Below are positions 9,877-17,740 of a stretch of 64,000 bases of DNA, piece after piece. Position numbers and translations under genes: made by a program. The DNA comes from Mycobacterium sp. ENV421 (lineage in GTDB: Bacteria; Actinomycetota; Actinomycetes; Mycobacteriales; Mycobacteriaceae): contig NZ_PDHO01000020.1 in assembly GCF_002887815.1 (NCBI RefSeq), forward strand, positions 1 through 64,000. Reading direction: 5' to 3'. Position 1 is the stretch's first letter, and each line of letters begins with the position of its first letter. The notes beneath the pieces are model-generated. The model was given only the letters and a program-made list of their open reading frames with translations. It made no database searches and was not told the origin of the DNA.

Positions 9877-10548
9877 CTACAGAGGGAGGCAGACGGTGGT
9901 CATGATTTTGTCGGCCAGGGTCTGGCGCTTGCTGTCCCACAGCGGGAACAGCACGGCGATCAACCACACGATGCCGAGGCAGAGGTAGGAAGCCACCAGG
10001 TACAGGATCTCGCGGACGAAAGACAGTCCGAAACCGATTGGCAGTCCGGTCTTTTCGCTGACCACCTTGAACTTCATCACGGATTTGCCGATGCTCGACC
10101 CGGTGGTGCCCTGGCGGTAGCCGAGGTTCCAGACCACGAACGCGATCGCGATCAGGCCTGCGACGACCAGAGCCAGCGTGCCGATGGTGGAGGTGCCTGT
10201 CGCGCAGTAGTCAGCGGTCTCGTACTGCGATGTGTCGGTGACGCATTCGGTGTCCGTGGTGGCGATCACGACGCCGTAGCCGATGCCCAAGATGATGTAG
10301 GCCGGGATGTAGTCGATCAGCCACGCGACGACGCGGGTGAACCACGACGTGTAGGCGCTCTGCGGCAGCTGGGGAACGGGCTGACCGGGCATGGGCGGAC
10401 CACCGAAGGCGGCGCCCGGCGGGGGCGGCGCGTAACCGCCCTGAGGCGGTGGCGGCGGCGGATAGTTACCGGCGGGTGGCGGCGGATAGTTCCCCGGAGG
10501 CGGCGACGGGTAGCTCCCCGGCGGGGGGCCTGGCGGTTGTTCGGTCAT
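9877..10548 (-). CDS. pra: Proline-rich antigen, RDD-family membrane protein
   Basis: A 223-residue protein matching Rv1078 (Pra). The first 75 residues are Pro/Gly/Tyr-rich (repeats such as PPPGNYPPPP) and probably cytosolic or surface-exposed. The RDD domain follows with several transmembrane helices and the block NLGYRQGTTGSSIGKSVMKFKVVSEKTG. The function of RDD proteins is uncertain; transport has been suggested. The ATG at 10548 has GGAAGG 6 nt upstream; an earlier ATG at 10575 is less likely. A near-duplicate with a frameshift lies directly downstream, so the two arose by tandem duplication. Confidence 0.87.
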   Translation of the reverse strand: MTEQPPGPPPGSYPSPPPGNYPPPPAGNYPPPPPPQGGYAPPPPGAAFGGPPMPGQPVPQLPQSAYTSWFTRVVAWLIDYIPAYIILGIGYGVVIATTDTECVTDTSQYETADYCATGTSTIGTLALVVAGLIAIAFVVWNLGYRQGTTGSSIGKSVMKFKVVSEKTGLPIGFGLSFVREILYLVASYLCLGIVWLIAVLFPLWDSKRQTLADKIMTTVCLPL

Positions 10549-10685
10549 GGCGCCTTCCACTTCGACGGTGATCACCTGGGATAAAGCGGCCTAAATGTAC
10601 CTGAGAAGTACCTGCGTATCGCGGCAAAGCGCAATCTTCATCTGGGCGCAATGCGCCGCCCAAAGAATTTGCCCGAGAAACTACT

Positions 10686-12080
10686 TCAGCGTCGGCGGGG
10701 CCCGTCGGACAGGAAGCCGAGCAGATCGTGGCGAGTGATGACGCCGACCGGCTTGCCCTCCTCGACGACCATCAATGCGTCCCGCTCCCCCAACGACTTT
10801 GCCGCCGCGCTGACCAGTTCTCCCGCACCGATGAGAGGCAGCGGTGGGCTCATGTGCACCGCCACCGCGTCGGCGAGCTTGGCTCGGCCCTCGAACACCG
10901 CGGACAGCAGTTCTCGCTCGGAGACGCTGCCCGCCACTTCGCCCGCCATCACCGGGGGCTCGGCGCCGACGACCGGCATCTGTGAGACGCCGTACTCACG
11001 CAGGATGCCGATGGCGTCGCGGACGGTCTCCGACGGATGGGTATGCACCAGGTCGGGCAGCGCACCGGACTTGCCGCGCAGCACATCGCCGACCGTCGGC
11101 TCGACCACCGAACCGTCCAGGCGGGTCCGCAGGAATCCGTACGACGACATCCACCCGTCGTTGAAGATCTTCGACAGATACCCGCGGCCGCCGTCGGGCA
11201 ACAGCACGACGACCACCGAATCCGGGCCGGCCTCCTGCGCCACCTTGAGCGCGGCGACCACCGCCATCCCGCAGGAGCCGCCGACCAGCAGCGCTTCTTC
11301 GCGGGCCAGCCGTCGGGTCATGTCGAACGAATCCGCATCCGAGACCGCGATGATCTCGTCGGGCACGGCCGGGTCGTAGGCGGCCGGCCAGAAGTCTTCG
11401 CCGACACCCTCGACCAAATAGGGCCGTCCGGTGCCACCGGAGTACACCGAGCCCTCCGGGTCGGCGCCGATCACCTTCACCGTGCCGCCGGACACCTCCT
11501 TGAGATAGCGCCCGGCGCCGGTGATCGTCCCGCCGGTGCCGACGCCGGCCACGAAATGCGTGACCTTGCCCTCGGTGTCGGCCCAGATCTCCGGGCCGGT
11601 GGTTTCGTAGTGGCTGGCCGGGCCCATCGGGTTGGAGTACTGGTCGGGCTTCCAGGCGCCCTCGATCTCGGTGACCAGCCGGTTGGACACGCTGTAGTAG
11701 CTGTCCGGGTCGTCAGGCGCGACGGCCGTCGGGCAGACGACGACCTCGGCGCCGTAGGCGCGCAACACATTGCGCTTGTCCTCGCTGACCTTGTCGGGAC
11801 AGACGAAGATGCACTTGTAGCCGCGTCGCTGCGCGACCAGGGCCAGCCCGACGCCGGTGTTGCCGGAGGTGGGTTCGACGATCGTCCCGCCGGGCTTCAA
11901 CTCGCCGCTGGCCTCGGCGGCGTCGATCATCTTCACGGCGATGCGGTCCTTGGCGCTGCCGCCGGGATTGAGGTACTCGATCTTGGCCGCGACCACGCCT
12001 GCGCCTTCCGGCACGACGGAGTTCAGTTGGACCAGTGGGGTGTGCCCGATCAGCTCGCTGATGTGCGACGCGATTCGCAT
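10686..12080 (-). CDS. cbs: Cystathionine beta-synthase
   Basis: A 464-residue PLP enzyme that joins serine and homocysteine to cystathionine, the first step of reverse trans-sulfuration. The PLP lysine is Lys44 in NPGGSAKDRIAVKM; the phosphate-cradle motif GTGGTITGAGR lies near residue 180 and SGNTGVG near 73. Residues from about 335 on form two CBS domains (HTHPSETVRDAIGILREYGVSQMPVV and EGKPVGVITRHDLLGFL), which in other family members bind adenosyl ligands. It matches Rv1077. No heme-binding N-terminus of the animal enzyme is present. It lies 33 nt after lipU in the same direction. Confidence 0.94.
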   Translation of the reverse strand: MRIASHISELIGHTPLVQLNSVVPEGAGVVAAKIEYLNPGGSAKDRIAVKMIDAAEASGELKPGGTIVEPTSGNTGVGLALVAQRRGYKCIFVCPDKVSEDKRNVLRAYGAEVVVCPTAVAPDDPDSYYSVSNRLVTEIEGAWKPDQYSNPMGPASHYETTGPEIWADTEGKVTHFVAGVGTGGTITGAGRYLKEVSGGTVKVIGADPEGSVYSGGTGRPYLVEGVGEDFWPAAYDPAVPDEIIAVSDADSFDMTRRLAREEALLVGGSCGMAVVAALKVAQEAGPDSVVVVLLPDGGRGYLSKIFNDGWMSSYGFLRTRLDGSVVEPTVGDVLRGKSGALPDLVHTHPSETVRDAIGILREYGVSQMPVVGAEPPVMAGEVAGSVSERELLSAVFEGRAKLADAVAVHMSPPLPLIGAGELVSAAAKSLGERDALMVVEEGKPVGVITRHDLLGFLSDGPRRR

Positions 12081-12113
12081 GCCTACATCGTGTCAGGCGG
12101 CGAATCCGCGCGG

Positions 12114-13163
12114 CTAGCCGGTGGCTTCGCGGATGTACTCGCCGATCTGACGCAGTGAGCGTTTCGCTTCCGGGATGAGCGGCGCGGCGAGCTGGAAGTC
12201 GTGGATCTGACCCGGCCAGACCCGCACCTCGGTCGGCACACCGGCGGCGGCGAGCCGGCGCGCAGCCAGCCGGGCGTCGTGCAGCAGAACCTCTGATCCG
12301 GACACATGAATCAGCGTGCGCGGAAGGCCCGGCTCGATGTGGTCGAGCGGCTCGTAGACCCCTTCGGGCTCACCGTCGACGATGTTCTTGGCCGCAGCCC
12401 GGGCGACCAGGGCGACGAGGGCGTCGAACGCCTTGGGCGGGAACATCGCATCGGTGCGCATGTTCGGGTGGGCCACCTTCTGCTCGTGGTCGAGCTGCAG
12501 CAGCGGCGAGATGGCCACCAGGGCGGCGGGCTCCTCGCCAAGGGCCTGCAGCCGCTGCGCCAGAGTCAGGGCCAGATAGCCGCCGGCGGAGTCGCCGGCC
12601 AGCACGATCTGGTCGGGCTCGTAGCCGCGGGTCCGCAGCCACTGGTAGGCGTCGAAGCAGTCATCGACGGCGTTGCCGATCGTGTGCTTCGGGATGAGCC
12701 GGTAGTCGACCACCAGCACCGGCGAGTCCGCGAACTTCGACAGCGCGACCGAGATGCGGCTGTGCGAGTTCACCCCGCAGGTGAGGAAGGCGCCGCCGTG
12801 CATGTAGAGCACGATGCGGCGGTTGCCGTCGGCAGGCAGGACGCCGGGCGCCCGGACCAGTTGCGCCGAGGCGTTCGGCAAACCGACCGTGGCCCGAACC
12901 GTGCCCGGGGTGGGCAGCAGCGCGCGGGCGACAAAGTCGACCAGCCCGAAGGGCCATGGCCAGTGCGGCACGTGGCTGAGCACCGCCAATGTGGGCCACA
13001 TGGTGGCGCGGGTGCCCATCGAGACCAGCCGCGCGGCGACACTCGGGCCGCTCTCGACGACCTCGACCGGCGCGCCATCGCTGACCGGGTACCGGCGCGG
13101 GCGACCGCTACCAGCGTGAACATGATGGGGGGCAGCAGCCCGGACCTTGCTGGGTGCGGTCAT
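12114..13163 (-). CDS. lipU: Hormone-sensitive-lipase-type esterase/lipase
   Basis: An alpha/beta-hydrolase of the HSL family, 349 residues, matching Rv1076 (LipU). The oxyanion motif HGGAF is in LYMHGGAFLTCG, the nucleophile in AGDSAGGYLA, and the acid and base appear as Asp in LLHDARLAARR and His in GQIHDFQL. It should hydrolyse short- to medium-chain esters, perhaps of lipids. The ATG at 13163 was chosen because GGGAG lies 8 nt upstream; the frame could begin nine bases earlier at a GTG. It faces the SGNH hydrolase gene across a 192-nt AT-rich gap that must hold both promoters. Confidence 0.9.
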   Translation of the reverse strand: MTAPSKVRAAAPHHVHAGSGRPRRYPVSDGAPVEVVESGPSVAARLVSMGTRATMWPTLAVLSHVPHWPWPFGLVDFVARALLPTPGTVRATVGLPNASAQLVRAPGVLPADGNRRIVLYMHGGAFLTCGVNSHSRISVALSKFADSPVLVVDYRLIPKHTIGNAVDDCFDAYQWLRTRGYEPDQIVLAGDSAGGYLALTLAQRLQALGEEPAALVAISPLLQLDHEQKVAHPNMRTDAMFPPKAFDALVALVARAAAKNIVDGEPEGVYEPLDHIEPGLPRTLIHVSGSEVLLHDARLAARRLAAAGVPTEVRVWPGQIHDFQLAAPLIPEAKRSLRQIGEYIREATG

Positions 13164-13355
13164 TGTCAACACTCCCTACGCCAATGTAGATACGTGTTCC
13201 GGACACTCGAGCGAAGCCCGGTAACTTAGCTTTGCCATCTGCCTTACCTATAACAACTAACGATCTGATTTCTTACCGGATCTGATACCTGTCTGTAATC
13301 GCGGGGCCACTGTTGCGCCCCGAATTGACGCCCGAGCAGCACCTAAACTGGGCTC
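13164..13355. promoter_or_regulatory. Divergent promoter region between lipU and the SGNH hydrolase
   Basis: This 192-nt gap is clearly lower in GC than its surroundings. It contains TATAAC at about 13249 and a repeated GATCTGAT at about 13262 and 13281. No gene is seen. Promoters for both flanking genes are expected here, but no clear -35/-10 pair could be fixed by eye. Confidence 0.4.
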
Positions 13356-14321
13356 GTGGGGATACGCGCTCGGCGGAAGTCAACGGCCGCGCTGGCAGCG
13401 GCGGGGGTTCTGGCCTCGACCGGAACCGCCGTCCTGGGTGCGCGCAGTTTGCTCACGGGTCAGGCGGACCAGGTCCGCAATGTGATTCCGAAGTCCTGGG
13501 ACGTCCCACCGCGGGCGGACGGCATCTACGCCCCGGGCGGCGGTCCCGTCCAGCGCTGGGAACGCGGGATGGAGTTCGACCTCCATCTGATGGTGTTCGG
13601 CGACTCGACGGCCACCGGCTACGGCTGTCGCAGCGCCGACGAGGTGCCCGGCGTGCTACTCGCCCGCGGCCTCGCCGAGGAGTCCGGCAAGCTCATCCGG
13701 CTGTCGACCAAGGCGATCGTGGGTGCGACGTCCAAGGGGCTGTCCGGTCAGGTCGACGCGATGTTCGTGGCCGGCCCGCCACCCGATGCGGCGGTGATCA
13801 TGATCGGCGCCAACGACATCACCGCACTCAACGGCATCAGCCCCTCGGCGCGCCGGCTCGGCGCGGCCGTGCAGCGGCTGCGCGCCTCCGGTGCGGTGGT
13901 GGTGGTCGGGACGTGCCCGGATTTCGGGGTCATCAAAGACATCCCCCAACCGCTGCGATGGACGGCCCGTAACCGCGGTCTACGGCTGGCCCGCGTGCAA
14001 GCCGCTGCGGTGCGCGCCGCAGGCGGAGTCCCGGTGCCGCTGGCCGACCTGCTGGCGCCGAACTTCCGGCAGGCACCCGAGGTGATGTTCTCCGAGGACC
14101 GCTACCACCCGTCGGCGGCGGGATATGCGTTGGCCGCCAACCAACTGATGCCCGCTCTGTGCCATGCCCTCGGCGAGTGGACCGGTGTCACCGTGCCCGA
14201 CCTGCCGTGGGCTACCAAGTCGGAGGTGCGGGCGCTCACCGACCGGCTGGGGCCGCTGGCGCAGCTGCTGCGCCGCAGAACAACCGGGGTCCCCGCACCG
14301 ATCGTGATGACCGCGAGCTAG
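13356..14321 (+). CDS. Exported SGNH/GDSL-type hydrolase (Rv1075c-like)
   Basis: A 321-residue SGNH-fold esterase. A basic N-terminus and a short hydrophobic stretch (residues 9-28, TAALAAAGVLASTGTAVLGA) act as a signal or membrane anchor. The catalytic Ser84 is in VFGDSTATGYG (block I), the block III Asn is in IGANDITALNG, and the Asp-His pair is in EDRYHPSAAGY (block V). Rv1075c in M. tuberculosis is a cell-wall esterase of this type. The start is GTG at 13356. It is divergent from lipU and lies directly upstream of fadA3, with a small inverted repeat in between. Confidence 0.88.
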   Translation: MGIRARRKSTAALAAAGVLASTGTAVLGARSLLTGQADQVRNVIPKSWDVPPRADGIYAPGGGPVQRWERGMEFDLHLMVFGDSTATGYGCRSADEVPGVLLARGLAEESGKLIRLSTKAIVGATSKGLSGQVDAMFVAGPPPDAAVIMIGANDITALNGISPSARRLGAAVQRLRASGAVVVVGTCPDFGVIKDIPQPLRWTARNRGLRLARVQAAAVRAAGGVPVPLADLLAPNFRQAPEVMFSEDRYHPSAAGYALAANQLMPALCHALGEWTGVTVPDLPWATKSEVRALTDRLGPLAQLLRRRTTGVPAPIVMTAS

Positions 14322-14326
14322 GTTCG

Positions 14327-14357
14327 TGTGCAGTCTCGCTGCACTCAAGCTGCACAC
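14327..14357. promoter_or_regulatory. 8-bp inverted repeat between the SGNH hydrolase and fadA3
   Basis: GTGTGCAG and CTGCACAC are perfectly inverted around 15 nt, ending 16 nt before the fadA3 ATG. It could be a protein-binding site or a weak hairpin terminator for the upstream gene. No T-tract follows. Confidence 0.35.
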
Positions 14358-14373
14358 CTCACGAGGAGCCGTC

Positions 14374-15591
14374 ATGCCCGAAGCTGTCATCGTTTCCACT
14401 GCCCGCTCGCCGATCGGGCGCGCGATGAAGGGGTCGCTGGTCGACATCCGTCCCGACGATCTGGCCGCGCAGATGGTGCGCGCCGCTTTGGACAAGGTGC
14501 CCTCGCTGGATCCGCACGACATCGACGACCTGATCATGGGCTGCGGTCAGCCCGGCGGTGAGTCGGGCTTCAACATCGGCCGCGCCGTCGCCGTCGAGCT
14601 GGGGTACGACTTCATGCCGGGCACCACGGTCAACCGGTACTGCTCGTCGTCGCTGCAGACCACCCGGATGGCGTTCCACGCGATCAAGGCCGGCGAGGGC
14701 GACGCATTCATCTCGGCCGGCGTCGAGACGGTGTCGCGCTTCGGCAAGGGCAACGCCGACGGCTGGCCGGACACCAAGAACTCGCTGTTCGCGGATGCGA
14801 TGGCGCGTTCGGAGGCAGCCACCGCCGGCGCCGACGAGTGGCACGACCCGCGCGAGGACGGCCTGCTTCCCGACGTGTACATCGCGATGGGTCAGACCGC
14901 CGAGAACGTGGCGCTGTTCACCGGCGTCAGCCGTGAAGACCAGGACCACTGGGGCGTCCGTTCGCAGAACAAGGCCGAGGAAGCCATCAACAGTGGCTTC
15001 TTCGAGCGCGAGATCGTGCCGGTCACGCTGCCCGACGGCACGGTCGTGTCCAAGGACGACGGACCGCGCGCCGGCACCACCTACGAGAAGATCAGCCAGC
15101 TCAAGCCGGTGTTCCGGCCCAACGGCACGATCACCGCGGGCAATGCCTGTCCGCTGAACGACGGCGCGGCCGCGCTGGTCATCATGTCCGACACCAAGGC
15201 CAAGGAGCTGGGGCTGACCCCGCTGGCGCGCATCGTGTCGACGGGCGTGTCCGGCCTGTCGCCGGAGATCATGGGCCTCGGCCCGATCGAGGCCGTGAAA
15301 AAGGCTCTCGCACACGCGAACATGACGATCGGCGACATCGACCTCTACGAGATCAACGAGGCGTTCGCGGTCCAGGTGCTCGGCTCGGCGCGGGCGCTCG
15401 GCATGGACGAGGACAAGCTGAACGTCTCCGGTGGCGCGATCGCGCTGGGGCATCCGTTCGGCATGACCGGCGCGCGGATCACCGCCACGCTGCTGAACAA
15501 CCTGCAGACCTACGACAAGACGTTCGGCATCGAGACGATGTGCGTCGGCGGTGGCCAGGGTATGGCCATGGTGATCGAGCGCCTCTCGTAA
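14374..15591 (+). CDS. fadA3: Acetyl-CoA acetyltransferase (beta-ketothiolase)
   Basis: A thiolase of 405 residues that splits 3-ketoacyl-CoA with CoA in beta-oxidation, matching Rv1074c (FadA3). The acylated nucleophile is Cys90 in NRYCSSSLQT, His360 is in ALGHPFGMTGAR, and Cys390 in MCVGGGQGMAM is the acid/base. The ATG at 14374 has an AGGAG site in front; the frame is open to 14326 but that part is not conserved. The gene runs toward the DUF559 gene and ends 8 nt before a palindromic element that could serve as a terminator. Confidence 0.94.
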   Translation: MPEAVIVSTARSPIGRAMKGSLVDIRPDDLAAQMVRAALDKVPSLDPHDIDDLIMGCGQPGGESGFNIGRAVAVELGYDFMPGTTVNRYCSSSLQTTRMAFHAIKAGEGDAFISAGVETVSRFGKGNADGWPDTKNSLFADAMARSEAATAGADEWHDPREDGLLPDVYIAMGQTAENVALFTGVSREDQDHWGVRSQNKAEEAINSGFFEREIVPVTLPDGTVVSKDDGPRAGTTYEKISQLKPVFRPNGTITAGNACPLNDGAAALVIMSDTKAKELGLTPLARIVSTGVSGLSPEIMGLGPIEAVKKALAHANMTIGDIDLYEINEAFAVQVLGSARALGMDEDKLNVSGGAIALGHPFGMTGARITATLLNNLQTYDKTFGIETMCVGGGQGMAMVIERLS

Positions 15592-15599
15592 CTTGCAGC

Positions 15600-15662
15600 C
15601 ATCGAGTCAGACCTCAGAGCGACGATCGGTACCACTTCATCGCCCTGGGGTCTGACTCGATG
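15600..15662. repeat. Palindromic 63-bp element, left copy
   Basis: A 63-nt palindrome with perfect 14-bp ends (CATCGAGTCAGACC and GGTCTGACTCGATG). It sits between fadA3 and the tail-to-tail DUF559 gene and contains the DUF559 stop codon. It matches 46 of 63 positions of the element at 16540-16602, in the same length and fold. At position 8/56 the pair is T-A here and G-C in the other copy, a compensated change. As RNA it would form a strong hairpin and may end transcription from both sides. Confidence 0.7.
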
Positions 15663-16542
15663 ACCATGCGCGCCTGGTCCGTTCGATGATGTCGGCAGTT
15701 CGGTCGCCGGCGACCACTCGGATCCGGCGCCACCCCATGTCGGCGATGAATTCCGATCGGGTCCGATCGTTGCGATAGATACCGCGGTCCAGGCGATGCT
15801 GCTCGCCGTCGTACTCGACCGCGACCATCACATCGCGCCACCCCATGTCCAGGAAGTAGCGCGACCGGCCGTCATCCCTGAGCACCGGGATCTGGGTCTC
15901 GGGACGCGGAAATCCAGCGGCCATCAGCAGCAGCCGCAACCAGGTCTCTCGCGGGGATTGCGATCCGGCGTCGGCGAGGTCGAGGACCGCGGGCACTCGG
16001 CGTACACCTCGCATATTGGGATGACGCGGCAGCAGCTCCAGTACGTCGTCGACGTTCAACCGGGTGGCGTTCGCGAGCGCGTCGACTCGGGCCACAGCTT
16101 CGCCCACCGTCCCCCGCCGTGCAAGGTCGAACGCGGTGCGCGCCAAAGTGGTAACCGGTAGACCCGGTATCGGGTGCACCTCGTCGTCGAACAGCGTCTC
16201 GGCGCGGCTGATGATCCCTGCTGGCGCCTTGTTGTTCGGATAGGCGAGTTCGATCGGTATCGATGAATCGATCCACTTCGCTCCGTGCACTGCAGACGCC
16301 GCCAAACCGGTGACGACCGCACGACCCCGAGACCACAGAACAGCCGCGACTGCCCGGTCACGAACCGACAGTTCACCAATTCCGTACGCGTACACGTCCG
16401 GAAATATGCGTCGGCAGTGGGCCCGGAGTTGATACCGCGTCAGCTCGCCCGCAGCGATCGCGTCGCTCCCGATGAACACCCGCTGCACTCGGACAGGATC
16501 GCGGTGACCCGCCATCGCTGTGTTCATCCATCCACAGCTCAT
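15637..16542 (-). CDS. AbiEi-like / DUF559 (Vsr-like nuclease fold) protein
   Basis: A 301-residue cytosolic protein. The first 170 residues resemble the winged-helix and C-terminal parts of AbiEi-type antitoxins (TRYQLRAHCRRIFPDVYAYG, then VVTGLAASAVHG and GLPVTTLARTAFDLARRG). The last 90 are a DUF559-type endonuclease-like domain: YFLDMGWRDVMVAVEYDGEQHR, then FIADMGWRRIRVVAGD, with the Asp and Glu expected to bind metal. Function is unproven; no AbiEii partner toxin is adjacent. The ATG at 16542 abuts one 63-bp palindrome and the stop lies within the other. ATGs at 16527 and 16515 are alternative starts. It occupies the slot of M. tuberculosis Rv1073 (from memory). Confidence 0.8.
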   Translation of the reverse strand: MSCGWMNTAMAGHRDPVRVQRVFIGSDAIAAGELTRYQLRAHCRRIFPDVYAYGIGELSVRDRAVAAVLWSRGRAVVTGLAASAVHGAKWIDSSIPIELAYPNNKAPAGIISRAETLFDDEVHPIPGLPVTTLARTAFDLARRGTVGEAVARVDALANATRLNVDDVLELLPRHPNMRGVRRVPAVLDLADAGSQSPRETWLRLLLMAAGFPRPETQIPVLRDDGRSRYFLDMGWRDVMVAVEYDGEQHRLDRGIYRNDRTRSEFIADMGWRRIRVVAGDRTADIIERTRRAWSSSQTPGR

Positions 16543-16602
16543 CGAGGCAGAACTGAGTGCAACGAAAGAGCACTTTTCAGCGCCGTGAGGTCTGCCTCGA
16601 TG
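16540..16602. repeat. Palindromic 63-bp element, right copy
   Basis: A 63-nt element with perfect 12-bp ends (CATCGAGGCAGA and TCTGCCTCGATG), directly upstream of the first ATG of the DUF559 gene. It is 73 percent identical by eye to the element at the other end of the gene and the same length. It would cover the promoter or leader of the gene and could be an operator for its winged-helix domain, an RNA hairpin, or a mobile-element end. Confidence 0.7.
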
Positions 16603-16620
16603 GTCGACCCCGCAAAAAAC

Positions 16621-16648
16621 AAAGCCCCGGCCGTCAGGCCGGGGCTTT
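16621..16648 (-). terminator. Rho-independent terminator of the Bax-inhibitor-like gene
   Basis: A perfect 12-bp stem AAAGCCCCGGCC / GGCCGGGGCTTT with a 4-nt loop, 15 nt past the stop codon. Read on the minus strand it is followed by GTTTTTTG, a good T-tract. It also insulates the DUF559 gene. Confidence 0.9.
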
Positions 16649-16662
16649 GCACGGTGAAGCGG

Positions 16663-17511
16663 CTAGCGCTGTTGGAAGTAGCTGAGCAGCCGCAGGATCT
16701 CGATGTACAGCCAGACCAGCGTCACGGTCAGGCCGAGGGCCACGCCCCAGGCCGCCTTCTCCGGCGCACCGGCGCGGATCATCTGGTCGGCAGCGTCGAA
16801 GTCGATCAGGAAGCTGAACGCCGCCAGCGCGATCACGAACAGCGAGAACATGATGGCCACCGGGCCGCCGCTGCGCAGGCCGAGGCCCTCGCCGCCGCCG
16901 ACCCCGAACATCGCCAGTACGAAGTTGCCCAGGAGCAGCACCAGCACGCCGACCATGGCCGCGACGATCATGCGGGTGAACTTGGGGGTGACCCGGATGG
17001 CGCCGGTCTTGTAGACGACGAGCATGCCGAAGAACACGCCGATGGTGCCGAGCACCGCTTGGCTGATCAGCACACCGGCGTTGGCGCCGGACACCACCAC
17101 GTTGGCGAAGATGAACGACACCGCGCCGACGAAGAGGCCCTCGAGTGCGGCGTAGCTCAGAACGATGGCCGGGTTGTCCTGCTTACGACCGAAGGTCGCG
17201 ATCAGCACCAGGACCAGGCCGCCGAGCCCACCGATCAGGGTGAACGGCATGGCCAGGGCCAGGTTGGCCGAGACCAGGAAGTAGGAGATGACCGCCACGA
17301 CGGACAGCACACCGAGGGTGATGCCGGTCTTGGTGACGACGTCGTCGATCGTCATCGGCCGCGAGACGCCGGTTTGCGGCTGGTAGGCGCCCGCGTATGG
17401 ATCGGCCTGGTAAGCCACCTGCTGGGCACCGGCTACACCGGTGCCGAATTGTGCGTATCCGCCCTGCTGCTTGGGCAGCGAACGAAATACCGGGTTGCTG
17501 GTCTCCCGCAC
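16663..17511 (-). CDS. Bax inhibitor-1/YccA-like membrane protein (Rv1072-like)
   Basis: A 282-residue membrane protein with about 60 polar N-terminal residues (Gln/Tyr/Gly-rich, QQGGYAQFGTG) followed by seven hydrophobic helices. It resembles the Bax-inhibitor-1/YccA superfamily used by mycobacterial annotations for this gene, and ends YIEILRLLSYFQQR. BI-1 proteins are pH-dependent calcium leak channels or protease modulators; the role here is unknown. The GTG at 17511 gives VRETSNPVFRSLPKQ and has AGGAGAGG upstream. A strong terminator follows it. It is divergent from echA9. Confidence 0.85.
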   Translation of the reverse strand: MRETSNPVFRSLPKQQGGYAQFGTGVAGAQQVAYQADPYAGAYQPQTGVSRPMTIDDVVTKTGITLGVLSVVAVISYFLVSANLALAMPFTLIGGLGGLVLVLIATFGRKQDNPAIVLSYAALEGLFVGAVSFIFANVVVSGANAGVLISQAVLGTIGVFFGMLVVYKTGAIRVTPKFTRMIVAAMVGVLVLLLGNFVLAMFGVGGGEGLGLRSGGPVAIMFSLFVIALAAFSFLIDFDAADQMIRAGAPEKAAWGVALGLTVTLVWLYIEILRLLSYFQQR

Positions 17512-17740
17512 CGTCGGAATCCTCTCCTGGAAGTCGCGTAACACACCGTCAACGAACGGCTGCCGGAACCAGTTCCCAGGAAGTCCACAACGTTCTTCCC
17601 GGCGTGTCCGGCGCTACGAAGCCTGACCTTACCTGTGAGCGGCATCCGGCGGGTGACGATCTTTTGCCAACTGGTACTTTTGCCTTTTCCAAAAACTAGG
17701 ACATCCAACCAATTTGATGGACGGAAAGGACCGCTCTGCC
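17512..17740. promoter_or_regulatory. Divergent promoter region upstream of echA9-echA8
   Basis: A 229-nt gap with an AT-rich right half. CTTTTGCC occurs twice, at 17661-17668 and 17677-17684, a spacing of 16 nt in the same orientation, which is a possible regulator site. No gene is seen. The promoters of the Bax-inhibitor-like gene and of echA9 must lie here. Confidence 0.35.

Noticed and set aside
11037..12158. 373-codon plus-strand frame opposite cbs
   Set aside because: cbs has intact PLP and CBS motifs; the opposite frame has no recognisable domain.
15600..16602. The DUF559 cassette as a recent transposon
   Set aside because: No target-site duplication was found at its edges, and the slot seems to be filled in M. 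tuberculosis too (Rv1073, from memory), so recent insertion is not supported.
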